The notes under the pieces are model-generated. The model was not told the origin of the DNA. It saw nothing but the letters and a program-made list of their open reading frames with translations, and searched no databases. A DNA stretch of 53,219 nt from Betaproteobacteria bacterium (GTDB taxonomy: Bacteria; Pseudomonadota; Gammaproteobacteria; Burkholderiales; SHXO01): contig SHXO01000010.1 in assembly GCA_009693245.1 (NCBI GenBank), forward strand, positions 1 to 53,219, given 5' to 3'. Position numbers and translations under genes: made by a program. This document shows positions 18,263 through 29,477 of this stretch, in pieces (position 1 is the first letter of the stretch; each line of letters opens with the position of its first letter).

Positions 18263-21078
18263 GTGACACGAATCGCATTAGCGGCGATCCTTTGCGTGCT
18301 ATTCGGATTCATCCGTACGAGCCATGCCATCGGCCCCGATCCGTCGGATACATAGCGCACGGCGCACAGCACGCACTTCATCATCCACTTCGAGGAAGGG
18401 CACCGGCCCTACGCGCGGAAGGTGCTCGGCATCGCCGAGAAAGTCCATGGCCCGGTCACCACGGCGCTGGGCTGGGAGCCCTATGAGCTCACCCACATCG
18501 CGCTCATCGCCAACATCGATCTTGCCAACGGCTACGCCACTCCCCTGCCCTTCAATCGCATGGGCATCTTCCTCACGCCTCCGGATTTCAGCGGGGATTT
18601 GGTCCGGGGCGATTGGCTGGAGTCGGTGATTCATCACGAATTCACGCACATCGTTCACCTGGACAAGGGCAGCAGGGCGCCAGGGGTCTTGCGCTATATT
18701 TTCGGCCGCTTTCCTTGGCTCTATCCCAATTTATTTCAACCGCGCTGGCTGGTGGAAGGTTTGGCCACTTACTCCGAGAGCTTGCCGGAACAAGGCGTAG
18801 GCCGTTTGCGCGGCCCGCTATTCGAAGCTTGGATGCGCGACGAGCGCAAACGCGGATTCCGCAGCCTGCGCGAACTCAATGCGGACGGGCGCAATCCTCC
18901 CTTGTTCAACGCCTATCTTTACGGGGCTTACTTCTACGACTTCCTCGCGCGGCGCTACGGCAAGGAGTCGGTCCCCAAGCTAGTGGAAAGTTACAGCGGA
19001 AATTTACTGCCCTTCCGCGTGCACAGCATGCCTTTTGATGCGACCGGGAAGATGATGGATGAACTTTACGCGGAGTTTCTCCAAGACCTTACCCAGGAGA
19101 CCGATAACCGGGCAGCGCCAGTCCTCGCCCAACAGGAAGTGGCAGGAGAACCCGTGGGACCGCCCTTGCGCTAGATCTGGGCCGTGGCGGACGGCAAGGG
19201 CACGAACAGCGGCGCGCTCTACGCAATCGCCGATGACGGCATCACCGAGCCCCGCTTGCAGCGCTACGCGGCGGACGGTGGCGTTCGGACCTTGGCGCGT
19301 TCACGCATTGGCACGCGTATCGATGTACGCGGTGATGGCGTGGTGCTCGCTAGCCAGATGGAAATCTGCAATGGCCACGATGTTTACTTCGATCTGTATC
19401 GCATCGAAGCCGGTGGCGCGAATCTGGCCGGGCCAAAGCGCCTCACCCAATGCGGGCGTTACTTTCGTGCCGTCTGGGGGAGCGATGGCAGCGCCATCTT
19501 CGCGCTCAAGCATGTGCCAGGAAAGCAGCACTTGGTGCGCCTGGACGAGCGCGGAGGCAATGAGCAAGTGCTATTGCATGGCACGGACGATGTGCAATGG
19601 ACCGATCTCGCTGCCATGCCTGGCGGACAGCGCATTGCCATTACGGGTAAGCGCGAAAATAAATTCGTTTTGTACGAATTCTATTTGGCCCTTCAATCCT
19701 TGCAAGCGCGCCACGCCGGGCCTGTCATGCACTCGCCGCACTACCAAGGCGGCACACTATATTTCCTATCGGGCGGCGGGAACGTATACAACGTCTGGCG
19801 TCTCACGCCGCCAGGATTACTCGAAAGAGTAACCCACGCGCACACGGCGGTGACGGCTTTCGGCGGCGTGGATGACAGCGGGCAGCTAGCACTCGCAACG
19901 CTTTCCCAGGGCCAATTCCGCATGCACCGGCTGCGCGGTGCCAACCCCTTGGAGACATCGCAGGCGCAGGCTGAGGTGGCCTCCGCCACCCCCACGCCCC
20001 CCCCACGCTTGCCATGGAAGGCGAGACTAGCTATAGCGCTTTGTCCACCTTGGCACCCAGGTCGTGGTTTCCCCTCTTGTTCGCGGACCGCAACACCTTC
20101 GGGCTGGGTGTGACCACCTTTGGCGGCGACGCACTAGACTGGCATCGTTACACGTTGGCGCCTCTCTATGAATTCACCCAGCAAGAACCCCTCGGTCTGT
20201 TCGAGTACGTGTATCACGACCGGCATTACTTGACACTGGATCGCAGCCTGGCGGTGACCCAGTGGCGCACGCAAGATAAACGCGACAAGGCAACCGAGTA
20301 CGAGCGATCTCTGCAAGCACAATGGGTTTCGCTGGGCCGCTTCATTCGCTGGGATTACCGCATGAACGCCGGCATTGGCGCCGCCATCGAGCAAAAGGAC
20401 CGAGTCATTGTCGATGGCCCCACGCATGAGTTGGACGACGAGCGCCTCGCCGCGGGCATGCTGGAATACGAAAGCCTGTATCGCAACATCTATTCGGAAG
20501 ATCCTTCGCACGGATTGCGTGCACGCTTCCTGTACGAAACCTACCGGCCCTTCAAGAGGGGTACGCGCTTCGATGGCAATGTATCGAGAGTTGACTTGCA
20601 AGCTTACTTTCCCATCGGCAAAACCGTGCTCGCCTTGCGTGGAGTGGAGGCTCGCGCCACGGGTAGAACGGAGGATTTCGAATTGGGAGGAAGTTTCGGC
20701 GAGTTCGCCGCCGAAGCACCCAGATTGAACGAGCGCCGCTTGGCACTGCGGGGCTACGATCGCGGTATCGCGGCGCTTCGTGGACCCGGTGCGCGCCTCG
20801 GCAGCGTGGAGTTGCGTTTTCCCATCGCGGATATCGACCGCCACTTCATGGTTCCGCCCATCGGCATCAACCGGCTTTCAGCCGCGGTGTTCTACGACAT
20901 TGGCCGCGTATCGGGCAATGGCGCGGCGAACGAGTACCGGCAAGGCGTGGGCATCGAAGTGCTGGGCGAGGTCAAGCTAGGATATCTTTTCTACCTGCCG
21001 GTATGCGTGGGTGTCGCGCACGGCCTGGATGATTTGGGCGATACGCAAGCCTATCTTCGGATCGGGCGCAGTTTCTAA
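18263..21078 (+). pseudogene. Secreted gluzincin metallopeptidase / beta-propeller / beta-barrel protein, interrupted three times
   Basis: About 938 residues when joined. A signal peptide (residues 1-22, starting VTRIALAAIL) is followed by a gluzincin peptidase domain with the zinc motif HHEFTHIVH near residue 121 and the downstream WLVEGLATY Glu. Then comes a WD40/TolB-like propeller region, and from about 20010 a C-terminal part rich in alternating strands ending YLRIGRSF with a terminal Phe, as in outer-membrane barrels. TAG codons lie at 18353-18355 and 19172-19174, both in the main frame. The frame then shifts at a run of eight C (around 19997-20004): nine would restore it. The GTG start has GGGGAG upstream. 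Probably surface-located; substrate unknown. Confidence 0.75.
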
Positions 21079-22485
21079 ATGCCGTTGCATGCATTGCCTG
21101 CCGCTCGCTTAAGTGCCAGCGGCACGTGTATCGTGGATTACGCCGCCGTGATGCGCCTGGCGCTCCCGCTGTTCATCAACATCGCCATCCAGGCCATCTT
21201 GAACGTGACGGACATCTGGTTCATTGGCCGCATCTCCGTGGAGGCGACCGCGGCCATCGGTGCCATCAATTGGTTGGTCATCATCGCCATTCTGGACTTG
21301 GGCGGGCTGGGGATGGGAGTGCAATCGTTGGTGGCGCAGGCCCATGGCGCCAAGCGTTACCGGCGTGCCACGAGTCTCACCTGGAACGCATTGTGGGGAA
21401 CGCTGCTGGTGCTTCCGTTATTCTTGCTGGTGTCACAAGCATGCGGCGCGATATTGGCCCCCTTCGGTTTGCAGAAGAGTACGGTGGCCATTGCGAACCA
21501 GTTCTGGGAACCGCGGCTGCAGTGGGCAGCGGTAAGCACGGCGCTGTGGGCGGTGTCGGGATTCTTCAATGGCATCGGCCGGCCGGTGTTCACCTTGTGC
21601 ATCATGGCCGTGGTGGCCATTTCCAATGTCTTGCTCAACGCCTGGTTCATGTTTGGACTGGGGCTTGGAATCGCCGGCGTTGCCTGGGCGACCAACCTCG
21701 CCACCGAGACCGGGCTTATCGTGGGCATGGGGCTGTTCATCTCCAAGCGCTTCCAGAGCCGGTTCGCAACGCGATTGCTGTGGCGCATGCGCTGGCCCCG
21801 GCTACGCGCGGTGTGTGCTCTCGGATTTCCCATTGGCCTGTTCTTCTCCGTGGATTTGTTCGGACTGGCGTTGTTTCAACTCATGACCACCAAGGTAGGT
21901 GAGACGGACGGCGCTGCCACTCAGATCGTGATGACGCTCACCTCCATCGCCTACTGGCCAGGTATCGGCATCGCCATGGCGGGAACGACCTTGGTGGGAA
22001 CCGCCATGGGGGCGAAGCGCCCCGGCTGGGCCTTCACATTAGGCAAGAGCATAGGCATGATGACCGCGTGCTACATGGGTGCCGTCGGCTTGGTTCTGGC
22101 CCTTTTGGGCGCGTTCTTGATGTCTACCTTTGCAGGCGCGAACGATCCCCATGCACCGGAAGTCGCACGGCTGGGAATCACCTTGCTGTGGATCGCGGCG
22201 GCTTACCAGTTCTTCGACGGACTCAATCTTGGCTTCGGTGCGTGCTTGCGTGGCGCAGGTGACGTGGTAATGCCTACATTGTGGCTCGCAATGCTCTCGC
22301 TCGGCGTATTCATACCGCTGACTCACATGCTCACCTTCGCGCCGGGACAGGGCTGGGTTGCGTTTCTTCCGCAACTGGCCTACGGTGCACCAGGAGCATG
22401 GGGGGCAGCTTTTGTGTATGTGGCGCTGCTGGGTTCGGTGCTCGCCTTGCGTTGGCGGGGCAAGCGCTGGATGAGAACCAACTAA
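21079..22485 (+). CDS. MATE-family multidrug/metabolite exporter
   Basis: A 468-residue integral membrane protein with about twelve hydrophobic segments and the two-lobe pattern of MATE (NorM/DinF) cation-coupled antiporters. Family features include LPLFINIAIQAILNVTDIWFIG in the first helix region (split here: NVTDIWFIGRIS), AINWLVIIAILDLGG, and a second-lobe GIAMAGTTLVGTAMGAK. The frame is intact. It starts immediately after the stop of the upstream broken gene with no clear ribosome-binding site, so it may be translated by coupling, or start at a later ATG such as 21148. Substrate cannot be inferred. Confidence 0.88.
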   Translation: MPLHALPAARLSASGTCIVDYAAVMRLALPLFINIAIQAILNVTDIWFIGRISVEATAAIGAINWLVIIAILDLGGLGMGVQSLVAQAHGAKRYRRATSLTWNALWGTLLVLPLFLLVSQACGAILAPFGLQKSTVAIANQFWEPRLQWAAVSTALWAVSGFFNGIGRPVFTLCIMAVVAISNVLLNAWFMFGLGLGIAGVAWATNLATETGLIVGMGLFISKRFQSRFATRLLWRMRWPRLRAVCALGFPIGLFFSVDLFGLALFQLMTTKVGETDGAATQIVMTLTSIAYWPGIGIAMAGTTLVGTAMGAKRPGWAFTLGKSIGMMTACYMGAVGLVLALLGAFLMSTFAGANDPHAPEVARLGITLLWIAAAYQFFDGLNLGFGACLRGAGDVVMPTLWLAMLSLGVFIPLTHMLTFAPGQGWVAFLPQLAYGAPGAWGAAFVYVALLGSVLALRWRGKRWMRTN

Positions 22486-22498
22486 AACGAGGAATCAA

Positions 22499-23308
22499 AT
22501 GTTGAAGGAAGACGACGAAGGATTTTCCGGCAAGGTCGCCATGGTGGCCGGAGGCGGGGCAAAGGATGACGGCATCGGCAATGGCCGCGCGGCCGCGATT
22601 CTCTTGGCGAGAGCTGGCGCCAGGGTCGTCGTGGTGGACCGGGAACTTGCGCTGGCGCAGCGCACGGTGGAAATGATCGCGGCCGAAGGCGGCCAGGCCA
22701 CGGCCATCGCCGCGGATCTCACCGACGAGCGCCAGTGCCGCATCACGGTGGAGGAAGCCGTCAACCGTTTCGGCCGGCTGGATTATCTCGACAACAACGT
22801 GGGTATCGTCAGCACCAAAAACGTGGTGGATGAAAGTGCCGAGCACTGGCGGCGCGTCATGCAAGTCAACGTAGAGTGCATGTTCCTCACCGCCAAGTAC
22901 GCGATTCCCGCCATGATCGGTACGGCGGGCGGCGGCGCTATCGTGAACGTGTCCTCCATCTCCGCGTTGCGTCCTCGCGGCCTTACGGCGTATTCAGCCT
23001 CCAAAGGCGCGGTCATCGCGCTCACCCGCGCGATGGCGGTGGATCATGGGAAGGATGGCATCCGCGTGAACTGCGTGGCGCCTGGGGCGGTGTTCACACC
23101 CATGGTGTACACGTCGGGGATGAGCGCGGAGGCGCGAGAGCGGCGCCGCAAGGCCTCGCTATTGAGCGTCGAAGGGACGGGTTGGGATATCGGTCAAGCG
23201 GCGCGCTTTCTACTTTCCAACCGCGCTCGCTTCATTACCGGGCACACATTGGTGGTGGACGGTGGCACCACCTTGATGGGACCGCCACGCCACACCGACA
23301 CTCAATGA
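22499..23308 (+). CDS. Short-chain dehydrogenase/reductase
   Basis: A 269-residue SDR oxidoreductase. The N-terminal nucleotide loop is MVAGGGAKDDGIGNGRAAA, slightly expanded relative to TGxxxGxG. The structural motif reads NNVG rather than NNAG. The catalytic residues are present: Ser in VNVSSISAL and Tyr/Lys in AYSASKGA. The C-terminal VDGGTT is typical. GAGGA precedes the ATG by seven bases, and the gene follows the MATE gene by 13 bases. Substrate unknown. Confidence 0.9.
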   Translation: MLKEDDEGFSGKVAMVAGGGAKDDGIGNGRAAAILLARAGARVVVVDRELALAQRTVEMIAAEGGQATAIAADLTDERQCRITVEEAVNRFGRLDYLDNNVGIVSTKNVVDESAEHWRRVMQVNVECMFLTAKYAIPAMIGTAGGGAIVNVSSISALRPRGLTAYSASKGAVIALTRAMAVDHGKDGIRVNCVAPGAVFTPMVYTSGMSAEARERRRKASLLSVEGTGWDIGQAARFLLSNRARFITGHTLVVDGGTTLMGPPRHTDTQ

Positions 23309-23321
23309 AGGACTCCACGCC

Positions 23322-24474
23322 TTAGCGCGCCTTCGCGAGGCGTTGCGCATTGAGTACCAGCATCGCTTGCTGAAGCTGGCAGTCCTCCCGGTCTCGCTTG
23401 GGCCACTGGCTCATATCCAGCGCGACCGGCGTTACGCCTTCCAGCTTCAAGACACAGGCCGAATCCGGCATGGTGATGGTGGAATAAATCACGGCCGATA
23501 ACCCCTCGCTCTTATCCATTGAGGGCCGCGCATGGCGTGCGATGGAGACATCCGGGTTCACCCCTTGGCCGTCGACGCGGTGGCCCTTTGTGGTATAAAA
23601 ATAAGCGGTGGTGTACTTGACGGCCGTGTTGTCAGGTAAGGGAATAATGGTCTGTACCGTGCCATTGCCATAGGTTTTCGTACCCACCAACACGGCGCGG
23701 CCGTGATCTTGCAAGGCTCCGGCCAGAATTTCGGAGGCCGATGCCGAAACTCTTGTTGACCAATACGGTGATGGGCAACGTCCTGATTTGGGCAGGCAGC
23801 CCCGCGAGAAAATCTTCCTCGTCCTGGCCTAGGTAATAATCGGGATGAGCGCGCATTTCCCGCTTGGAATCCGGATCCTCGCCGTCCATCGAAACAACCA
23901 TGGCACCGGCGGGGAGAAACACCGCAGCCACGCCCACGGCCGAGCGTACCAGTCCTCCCGCATTGTCGCGTAGATCCAGAACCAAGCCTGCAAGGGGTTT
24001 CGAGCTATCCCGCGCGAGATGTTGGAGCGCCGCGATGACCATCTGGGGAATTCTTTCGTTGAAGGCATGAATGCGAATATAAGCGCGCGCGTTGGGCAGC
24101 AGGCGGTAGGTCACGCTGTCGCGATCGCTCGACCGGAAATCGCGTTGCAGATCGCGGAAGGCCGCGGCGTCGAAGTACTCCGCGTAGGCATCGCTCCCCT
24201 TGGGCAAGTTGTCCTTGACCTTGTCCACCATTTCCTCGCTCATGGCGCAAAGTTTCGGGTCCACGGTACGCAGCATCACGAGGAACTTGTGGGAGGAGGC
24301 ATTCTTCAGGTTCTCGCATTCGCTATCGAGCGCGCTAGCCGGTAAAGCGAAGGCCGCGAACAACACCGTCACCAAGCACCCATGCAGGCGCCGGGAAATG
24401 GAAATTGCGCTTGAATGAGCATTGTTCATAAGAGCATTGTGCATGGGACTTTTGTACATCGAAGTTTTGTGCAT
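23322..24474 (-). pseudogene. S41-family C-terminal processing peptidase-like protein, frameshifted at the active site
   Basis: About 383 residues when joined. The signal sequence ends near LPASALDSE. The S41 domain follows with LVLDLRDNAGGLVRSAVGVA and ITVLVNKS, after which the frame shifts near 23740: removing one t from agttt gives SASASEILAGALQDHG, the strand and helix with the nucleophilic Ser, then GTKTYGNGTVQTI. The PDZ domain usual in CtpA looks absent or very short. The proposed ATG at 24474 has GAGG upstream and begins four tandem 15-base units each with an in-frame ATG. As written the product would be truncated at its catalytic centre. Confidence 0.85.
24415..24474 (-). repeat. Four tandem 15-base units, each opening with an in-frame ATG
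   Basis: On the minus strand the first 60 bases of the S41-like gene encode MHKTS, MYKSP, MHNAL and MNNAH: four successive units of exactly five codons, each ATG-[C/T/A]AC/TAC-AA. The DNA units share atg.acaa at the same offset. Any of the four ATGs could start translation upstream of the signal peptide. Confidence 0.75.
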
Positions 24475-24812
24475 CAGGCCGCCTCTTCCCAGCGGTTCTC
24501 GCCAGGTTATTGTCAGGGATCGATAGGGCTGTTTCCGCAATTTATGTGCGTCTGGCGCGGGTTCGCATCCACTGCGCACCGATCTTACTACAGGCCTGAA
24601 TTGGCAAGGGATTAGAGGCCAGCGATGGCGGAAATGGAAGACTTGTTCACGATCGCCCCGTGCCAAGTGGCGACCGCTCATCAAGCCCCTGCTCGGATAT
24701 TGACTGCGCCAACCCAGGTTTGCAGGCAAACAAATCCACCGGCTTGTTTCTTGCCACCGTACCGGCGATGCATTCATGCGAGCGATGTCGAATGACGAAA
24801 GGACTCACGAAA
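24475..24812. other. Divergent intergenic region of 338 bases
   Basis: Open frames here lack similarity and good start signals. The region must hold promoters for the leftward S41-like gene and the rightward protease. I see no strong sigma-70 pair, terminator or clear repeat. Confidence 0.4.
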
Positions 24813-25466
24813 ATGAGTTGGGCCCTACGGGGCGCCATGGCCGCCATGACCATTTCGGCGGTGCCCCTCGCACCGGCCGCAGCGCAGGAAGTGACTATTC
24901 ACGGGCTCTCGGAGGGCATGGCCGTGGCTTCCATGGCGAAAGGCAAGCCCAAGGTATTGCGGCCCGGGGATTCCCTCGCGGAAGGAATCAAACTCGTTAA
25001 GTCCGGCCCGGCCTCCGCCACCTTCCTTGTCAATGGCGAGAAAAAAACCTTCAACATGGGCCATAACATATCGGTCGCCACCACGGGTTCGGGCGCCACT
25101 CAAGTGACCCTAACCTCCGATACGAGCGGACACTTCATTGCCGAGGGCAGCATCAATGGCGGTTCCATCCGCTTTCTCGTGGATACGGGAGCAACCACCA
25201 TCTTTCTCAGCGCTGCGGATGCGCGCCGCCTAGGGATCAACTACTTGAAAGGCCGGCCTGGATTCTCGGAGACAGCTGGCGGCACCATCCGAATATATTG
25301 GGTCAAACTCGACACGGTGAAAATCGGCGAGGTAAGCGCCTCGAACGTGGACGCGGTGGTGAGCGAACAAGAACAAATGCCCTTCGCCTTGTTAGGCATG
25401 AGCTTCCTGAACCGCATGCGGATGGACCGCGATGGCGACCGCCTTACGCTTACAAAAAGATTCTAG
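24813..25466 (+). CDS. Retropepsin-like aspartic protease, exported (TIGR02281 type)
   Basis: A 217-residue protein with a signal peptide (MSWALRGAMAAMTISAV, cleaved near APAAAQ) and a C-terminal retropepsin-like domain of about 120 residues. The active-site motif is FLVDTGATTIFLS, and LLGMSFLNRMRM is the conserved late motif of this single-domain, presumably dimeric group. Residues 27-100 form a small extra domain. ATG 24813 is chosen because AAGGA lies about nine bases upstream; an in-frame ATG at 24792 would add seven residues with two Lys. Probably periplasmic; the substrate is unknown. Confidence 0.85.
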   Translation: MSWALRGAMAAMTISAVPLAPAAAQEVTIHGLSEGMAVASMAKGKPKVLRPGDSLAEGIKLVKSGPASATFLVNGEKKTFNMGHNISVATTGSGATQVTLTSDTSGHFIAEGSINGGSIRFLVDTGATTIFLSAADARRLGINYLKGRPGFSETAGGTIRIYWVKLDTVKIGEVSASNVDAVVSEQEQMPFALLGMSFLNRMRMDRDGDRLTLTKRF

Positions 25467-25477
25467 CGGCCGCGGTC

Positions 25478-26287
25478 TTAGCGCTTGCCGTTGCGCTTGT
25501 CTCCGCGGATGAAGGCGTAGGCGGAGTGGTTGTGAATGGATTCGAAATTTTCCGACTCCACCACGTAGCTCTCGATGCGCGGATCGCCGTTCATCACCGT
25601 GGCGACATCGCGCACCATGTCTTCCACGAACTTAGGATTATCGTAGGCGCGCTCGGTCACGTACTTCTCGTCTGGGCGCTTGAGTAAGCCATAGAGTTCA
25701 CAGGAGGCTTGCTCTTCGCACATGCGCACCAAGTCTTCGATCCACACGAACCCCTTGGTCTTGGCGGTCACTGTCACGTGAGAGCGCTGGTTATGGGCGC
25801 CGTAGTCGGATATCTTCTTCGAGCACGGGCATAGGCTGGTCACCGGTACGACCACCTTCATGGTAAAGCTGTATTCGCTGTTCTCGATCTCGCCTACGAA
25901 GGTGACGTCGTAGTCCATCAAGCTATTCACGCCCGATATGGGGGCCGCTTTATTGATGAAGTACGGAAAATTCATCTCGATGTGGCCGGAATCCGCCTCC
26001 AGTTTGCGCACCATCTCGCGCAGGATGGATTCGAAGGATTCCACGGAGAGCTCGCGCTCGTGCCCGTTGAGAATTTCCACGAACCGCGACATATGCGTGC
26101 CCTTGAAATTGTGGGGCAAGTGCACGTACATATTGAACATGGCGACGGTGTGTTGGATGCCGCCGGTGCGATCGCGCACGCGAATGGGGTGGCGAATGCC
26201 TTTGATCCCCACGCGATCGATGGCCAGATGGCGAGCATCGGCGAAATTTTGTACATCGGGAATGGCGATCTCGCCAGGGTGATTCAT
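25478..26287 (-). CDS. folE2: GTP cyclohydrolase FolE2 (type IB)
   Basis: A 269-residue GTP cyclohydrolase IB, which makes dihydroneopterin triphosphate for folate. The motif [19 protein letters not shown] near residue 145 carries the catalytic Cys, and the start [14 protein letters not shown] is typical. The ATG at 26287 is used; the frame extends upstream into dxs without similarity. It follows dxs by 28 bases in the same direction, the usual betaproteobacterial order. Confidence 0.95.
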   Translation of the reverse strand: MNHPGEIAIPDVQNFADARHLAIDRVGIKGIRHPIRVRDRTGGIQHTVAMFNMYVHLPHNFKGTHMSRFVEILNGHERELSVESFESILREMVRKLEADSGHIEMNFPYFINKAAPISGVNSLMDYDVTFVGEIENSEYSFTMKVVVPVTSLCPCSKKISDYGAHNQRSHVTVTAKTKGFVWIEDLVRMCEEQASCELYGLLKRPDEKYVTERAYDNPKFVEDMVRDVATVMNGDPRIESYVVESENFESIHNHSAYAFIRGDKRNGKR

Positions 26288-26315
26288 GGTGTGCTCCAGA
26301 TAGAGTGCGAAGCGA

Positions 26316-28157
26316 TTATATCGCCCAAGCTCGAATCGAGGCCAAGATGCCAGCGGCGTCCAGGCCGCACTCCTTGACGAGGGAGGCCTGGTCACCATGA
26401 TCGATGAAGCGGTCGGGGATGCCCAATTGCAAGACGGGAATTTTACAGCGCAGGCGTTGCAACGCCTCCAGCACCGCGCTTCCGGCACCCCCCATGATGA
26501 CGTTTTCTTCCACTGTCACCAAGAATTCATGGGACGCGGACAATTCGGCGAGCAAGCTTTCATCCAAGGGTTTCACAAACCGCATATTGACCACCGTGGC
26601 ATTGAGTGACGTACCTGCCTCCAGGGCAGCACTTAGTACGCCACCAAAGGCCAGAATGGCCAACTTTTCTCCTTGCTTGCGAACCTGGGCCTTGCCGATG
26701 GGCAAGGCGGTCATTTCCGCATGAACCGGCACTCCGGGCCCCGTTCCGCGCGGATAGCGCACGGCAGCCGGTTTGCCCAACCGATAGCCGGTGTAGAGCA
26801 TTTGGCGGCACTCGTTTTCGTCGCTCGGCGTCATGACCGTGATGTTGGGGATGCATCGTAGATAACTCAGGTCGAAAGCGCCGTGGTGCGTGGGGCCATC
26901 CGCCCCCACTAATCCGCCCCTGTCCAGGGCGAACAACACTGGCAACTCCTGTATCGCGACGTCGTGAATGAGTTGGTCATAGGCGCGCTGCAAGAACGTG
27001 GAATAGATCGCCACCACGGGCTTCGCATCCTCGCAAGCCAAGCCCGCCGCGAAGGTCACCGCATGCTGTTCGGCGATCCCCACATCGAAGTAACGCTCTG
27101 GATACTCCTTGGAAAAGCGCACCAGCCCGGATCCTTCGCGCATGGCCGGGGTGATGGCGACGAGCTTGTCATCGCGCGCGGCCATGTCGCACAGCCAATC
27201 TCCGAACACTTGAGTGTAGGCAGGTTTGGAGGCGGGCTTTGACTGAATCCCAAGTTTGAGATCGAACTTGCCGACACCGTGGTAGAGGATGGGATCGTCT
27301 TCCGCCGCCTTGTATCCCTTCCCTTTCTTGGTGACCACGTGCAGGAACCGCGGCCCGTCCAGCGCGCGCAGGTTGGAGAGCGTGGCCACCAACCCGTCCA
27401 CATCATGGCCATCGATCGGCCCGATGTAACGGAACCCAAACTCCTCGAACAATGTACTCGGTGTGACCATGCCCTTGACGTGCTCTTCCGCCCGGCGTGC
27501 GAACGCCTTGATGGGCGGCAACACGCTTAGGACACGGCCACCTGCCTTGCGCGCGGCGGTATATACCCGTCCGGTGAGCAAACGCGCGAGGTAGCTGTTG
27601 AGCGCCCCAACGTTCTCGGAGATGGACATGTCATTATCGTTCAGGATCACCAAGAGATTGGTATCCATGGCTCCGGCATTGTTCAGGGCCTCGAAGGCCA
27701 TGCCCGCGGTCATGGCACCGTCGCCAATGATGGCCACGACACCGCGCTTCTCGCCGGCGTGCCGCGCCGCGACTGCCATACCGAGCGCCGCGCTGATCGA
27801 AGTGCTCGAATGGGCGGTGCCAAAGCAATCGTATTCGCTCTCCACCCGGCGGGGAAAGCCGGCAATGCCACCGTACATACGAAGCTTTGCCATGCCCGCC
27901 GCGCGCCCCGTGAGAATCTTATGCGCGTAGGTTTGATGCCCCACATCCCAAACCAAGCGGTCGTAGGGGGTATTGAAGGCGTAATGCAATGCGACGGCCA
28001 GCTCCACAGTCCCCAGGTTGGAAGACAGATGCCCGCCGGTCTGCGACACCGATGCCAGGATGAATTGCCTCAGTTCATCGGCCACGCGCGGCAGTATCCG
28101 CCTATCGAGTTGGCGAAGGTCCACGGGCGAGTGGATGCTGTCGAGGGTGGGATACAT
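26316..28157 (-). CDS. dxs: 1-deoxy-D-xylulose-5-phosphate synthase
   Basis: A 613-residue thiamine-diphosphate enzyme joining pyruvate and glyceraldehyde-3-phosphate in the first step of the MEP isoprenoid pathway. Present are [34 protein letters not shown], the ThDP motif [18 protein letters not shown] and the transketolase-type middle domain with [20 protein letters not shown] at 28157 ([16 protein letters not shown]) matches relatives; the open frame has another ATG 17 codons upstream. It lies directly after ispA, so isoprenoid precursor and prenyl chain synthesis are co-transcribed. Confidence 0.96.
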   Translation of the reverse strand: MYPTLDSIHSPVDLRQLDRRILPRVADELRQFILASVSQTGGHLSSNLGTVELAVALHYAFNTPYDRLVWDVGHQTYAHKILTGRAAGMAKLRMYGGIAGFPRRVESEYDCFGTAHSSTSISAALGMAVAARHAGEKRGVVAIIGDGAMTAGMAFEALNNAGAMDTNLLVILNDNDMSISENVGALNSYLARLLTGRVYTAARKAGGRVLSVLPPIKAFARRAEEHVKGMVTPSTLFEEFGFRYIGPIDGHDVDGLVATLSNLRALDGPRFLHVVTKKGKGYKAAEDDPILYHGVGKFDLKLGIQSKPASKPAYTQVFGDWLCDMAARDDKLVAITPAMREGSGLVRFSKEYPERYFDVGIAEQHAVTFAAGLACEDAKPVVAIYSTFLQRAYDQLIHDVAIQELPVLFALDRGGLVGADGPTHHGAFDLSYLRCIPNITVMTPSDENECRQMLYTGYRLGKPAAVRYPRGTGPGVPVHAEMTALPIGKAQVRKQGEKLAILAFGGVLSAALEAGTSLNATVVNMRFVKPLDESLLAELSASHEFLVTVEENVIMGGAGSAVLEALQRLRCKIPVLQLGIPDRFIDHGDQASLVKECGLDAAGILASIRAWAI

Positions 28158-28177
28158 GAAGGGCGTTAGTAATATTC

Positions 28178-29098
28178 TCAGTACGTGCGAGAGGCGATGA
28201 AGCGGCAAAGCTGGCGTAAACGGTCCGCCTCGGAACCGAAAACGTTTAGGCTCTCAAGCGCCTCGGCCTCCACTTCCCGGGCGCGCCGGCGGGCGTTCGC
28301 CAGTCCCATGAGCGTCACGAAGGTGGCCTTGCCTTGTTGTGCATCCTTGCCCGCGGTCTTTCCCAGCGTCGCGGAGTCTTGCTCCGCATCCAGCAAGTCG
28401 TCAACGATCTGAAATAGCAGGCCCAACGACGCGGCGAATCTATCGAGGTTCGGCCGCACGCGACTCGGACCAGCCAAGTGTTCCACACCTGCGCCACACA
28501 ACGCACTCATTCTAACCGCAGCTCCGATCAAGGCCCCGGTCTTCATGCGGTGCATGGTCTCGAGGCCACTCAAGCTTAAGGACTTGCCGGTGCTTTCCAA
28601 ATCGATCGCTTGACCGCCCGCCATGCCGGTGGAACCGCAGGCCCGCGCGAGTATGCCGACCATCTCGAGTTTTTGCTGCGCGCCGGCACCTTGGGTGGAG
28701 GCAAGGGCCGAGAAAGCGAGACTTTGCAGGCTATCGCCCACCAGGAGCGCCGTGGCTTCTCCAAACTGTACGTGGCAGGTGGGTTTGCCGCGCCGCATGG
28801 CATCGTCATCCATGCAGGGAAGATCGTCGTGCACTAGGGAATAGGCGTGAATCAACTCAACGGCCGCCCCCACGTGATCCAGGGCTTGCGGCGGGGCTTG
28901 CACGGCCTCGCCCGCGGCATAAGCCAACAAAGGCCGCACGCGTTTACCACCGCCCAGGACGGCGTAGCGCATCGCTTGGTGCAAGGTGCTTGGAAGATTT
29001 CCCGGCGCCTCCAATACACTGTCCAGCACCGCTTCGATGCGAGCCTGCCGTTCACGCATCCATTGCGCGAACTCAGGAAGCGTTGTCCGCACCGCCAA
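28178..29098 (-). CDS. ispA: Polyprenyl (farnesyl) diphosphate synthase
   Basis: A short-chain trans-prenyltransferase of about 306 residues. The first Asp-rich motif is in [18 protein letters not shown] near residue 98 and the second in [14 protein letters not shown] near 232; [10 protein letters not shown] marks the diphosphate site. The start is uncertain: a TTG at 29098 overlaps xseB by 26 bases, while an ATG at 29059 would leave a small gap. Neighbours xseB and dxs support ispA rather than a longer-chain octaprenyl enzyme. Confidence 0.93.
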   Translation of the reverse strand: MAVRTTLPEFAQWMRERQARIEAVLDSVLEAPGNLPSTLHQAMRYAVLGGGKRVRPLLAYAAGEAVQAPPQALDHVGAAVELIHAYSLVHDDLPCMDDDAMRRGKPTCHVQFGEATALLVGDSLQSLAFSALASTQGAGAQQKLEMVGILARACGSTGMAGGQAIDLESTGKSLSLSGLETMHRMKTGALIGAAVRMSALCGAGVEHLAGPSRVRPNLDRFAASLGLLFQIVDDLLDAEQDSATLGKTAGKDAQQGKATFVTLMGLANARRRAREVEAEALESLNVFGSEADRLRQLCRFIASRTY

Positions 29099-29312
29099 AG
29101 TTCTGTAGCACCTCGCCCTCGAGGATTTTGACTTGCTGCTCCGCGTCCTGGAGCGCCTCCTGGCAATAGCGCAACAATTGGGCGCCGCGCTTGTAGGCCG
29201 CCAAGGAATCCTTCAGGGTGAGTTGCCCGCCTTCCATGCGGGCGACCGTGGCTTCGAGTTCAGCCAGAGCGCTCTCAAAACTCTCCGGCTGGGGTTGATT
29301 CTCATCAGGCAT
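29073..29312 (-). CDS. xseB: Exodeoxyribonuclease VII small subunit
   Basis: A 79-residue helical XseB subunit, standard size, with SFESALAELEATVARMEGG near residue 11 and LAAYKRGAQLL near 42. It stabilises the large subunit XseA, which is not in this window. It leads the xseB-ispA-dxs-folE2 group and is divergent from the Rieske oxygenase gene. Confidence 0.92.
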   Translation of the reverse strand: MPDENQPQPESFESALAELEATVARMEGGQLTLKDSLAAYKRGAQLLRYCQEALQDAEQQVKILEGEVLQNFGGADNAS

Positions 29313-29477
29313 GATTGGATGGAACTAGGACATTGGGGAACGGACCAAGAAGGCACGCAAGATAGCCGATTCACGGCATCCCGGCTAGGCCCTGTTGGCA
29401 TGTAGAATTTCAAGCCCAGGCCGAAAGGTTGGTTGGTTGTATTCCGGTACCTGGTCGGTCCCTCTTCTCCCATTGTC

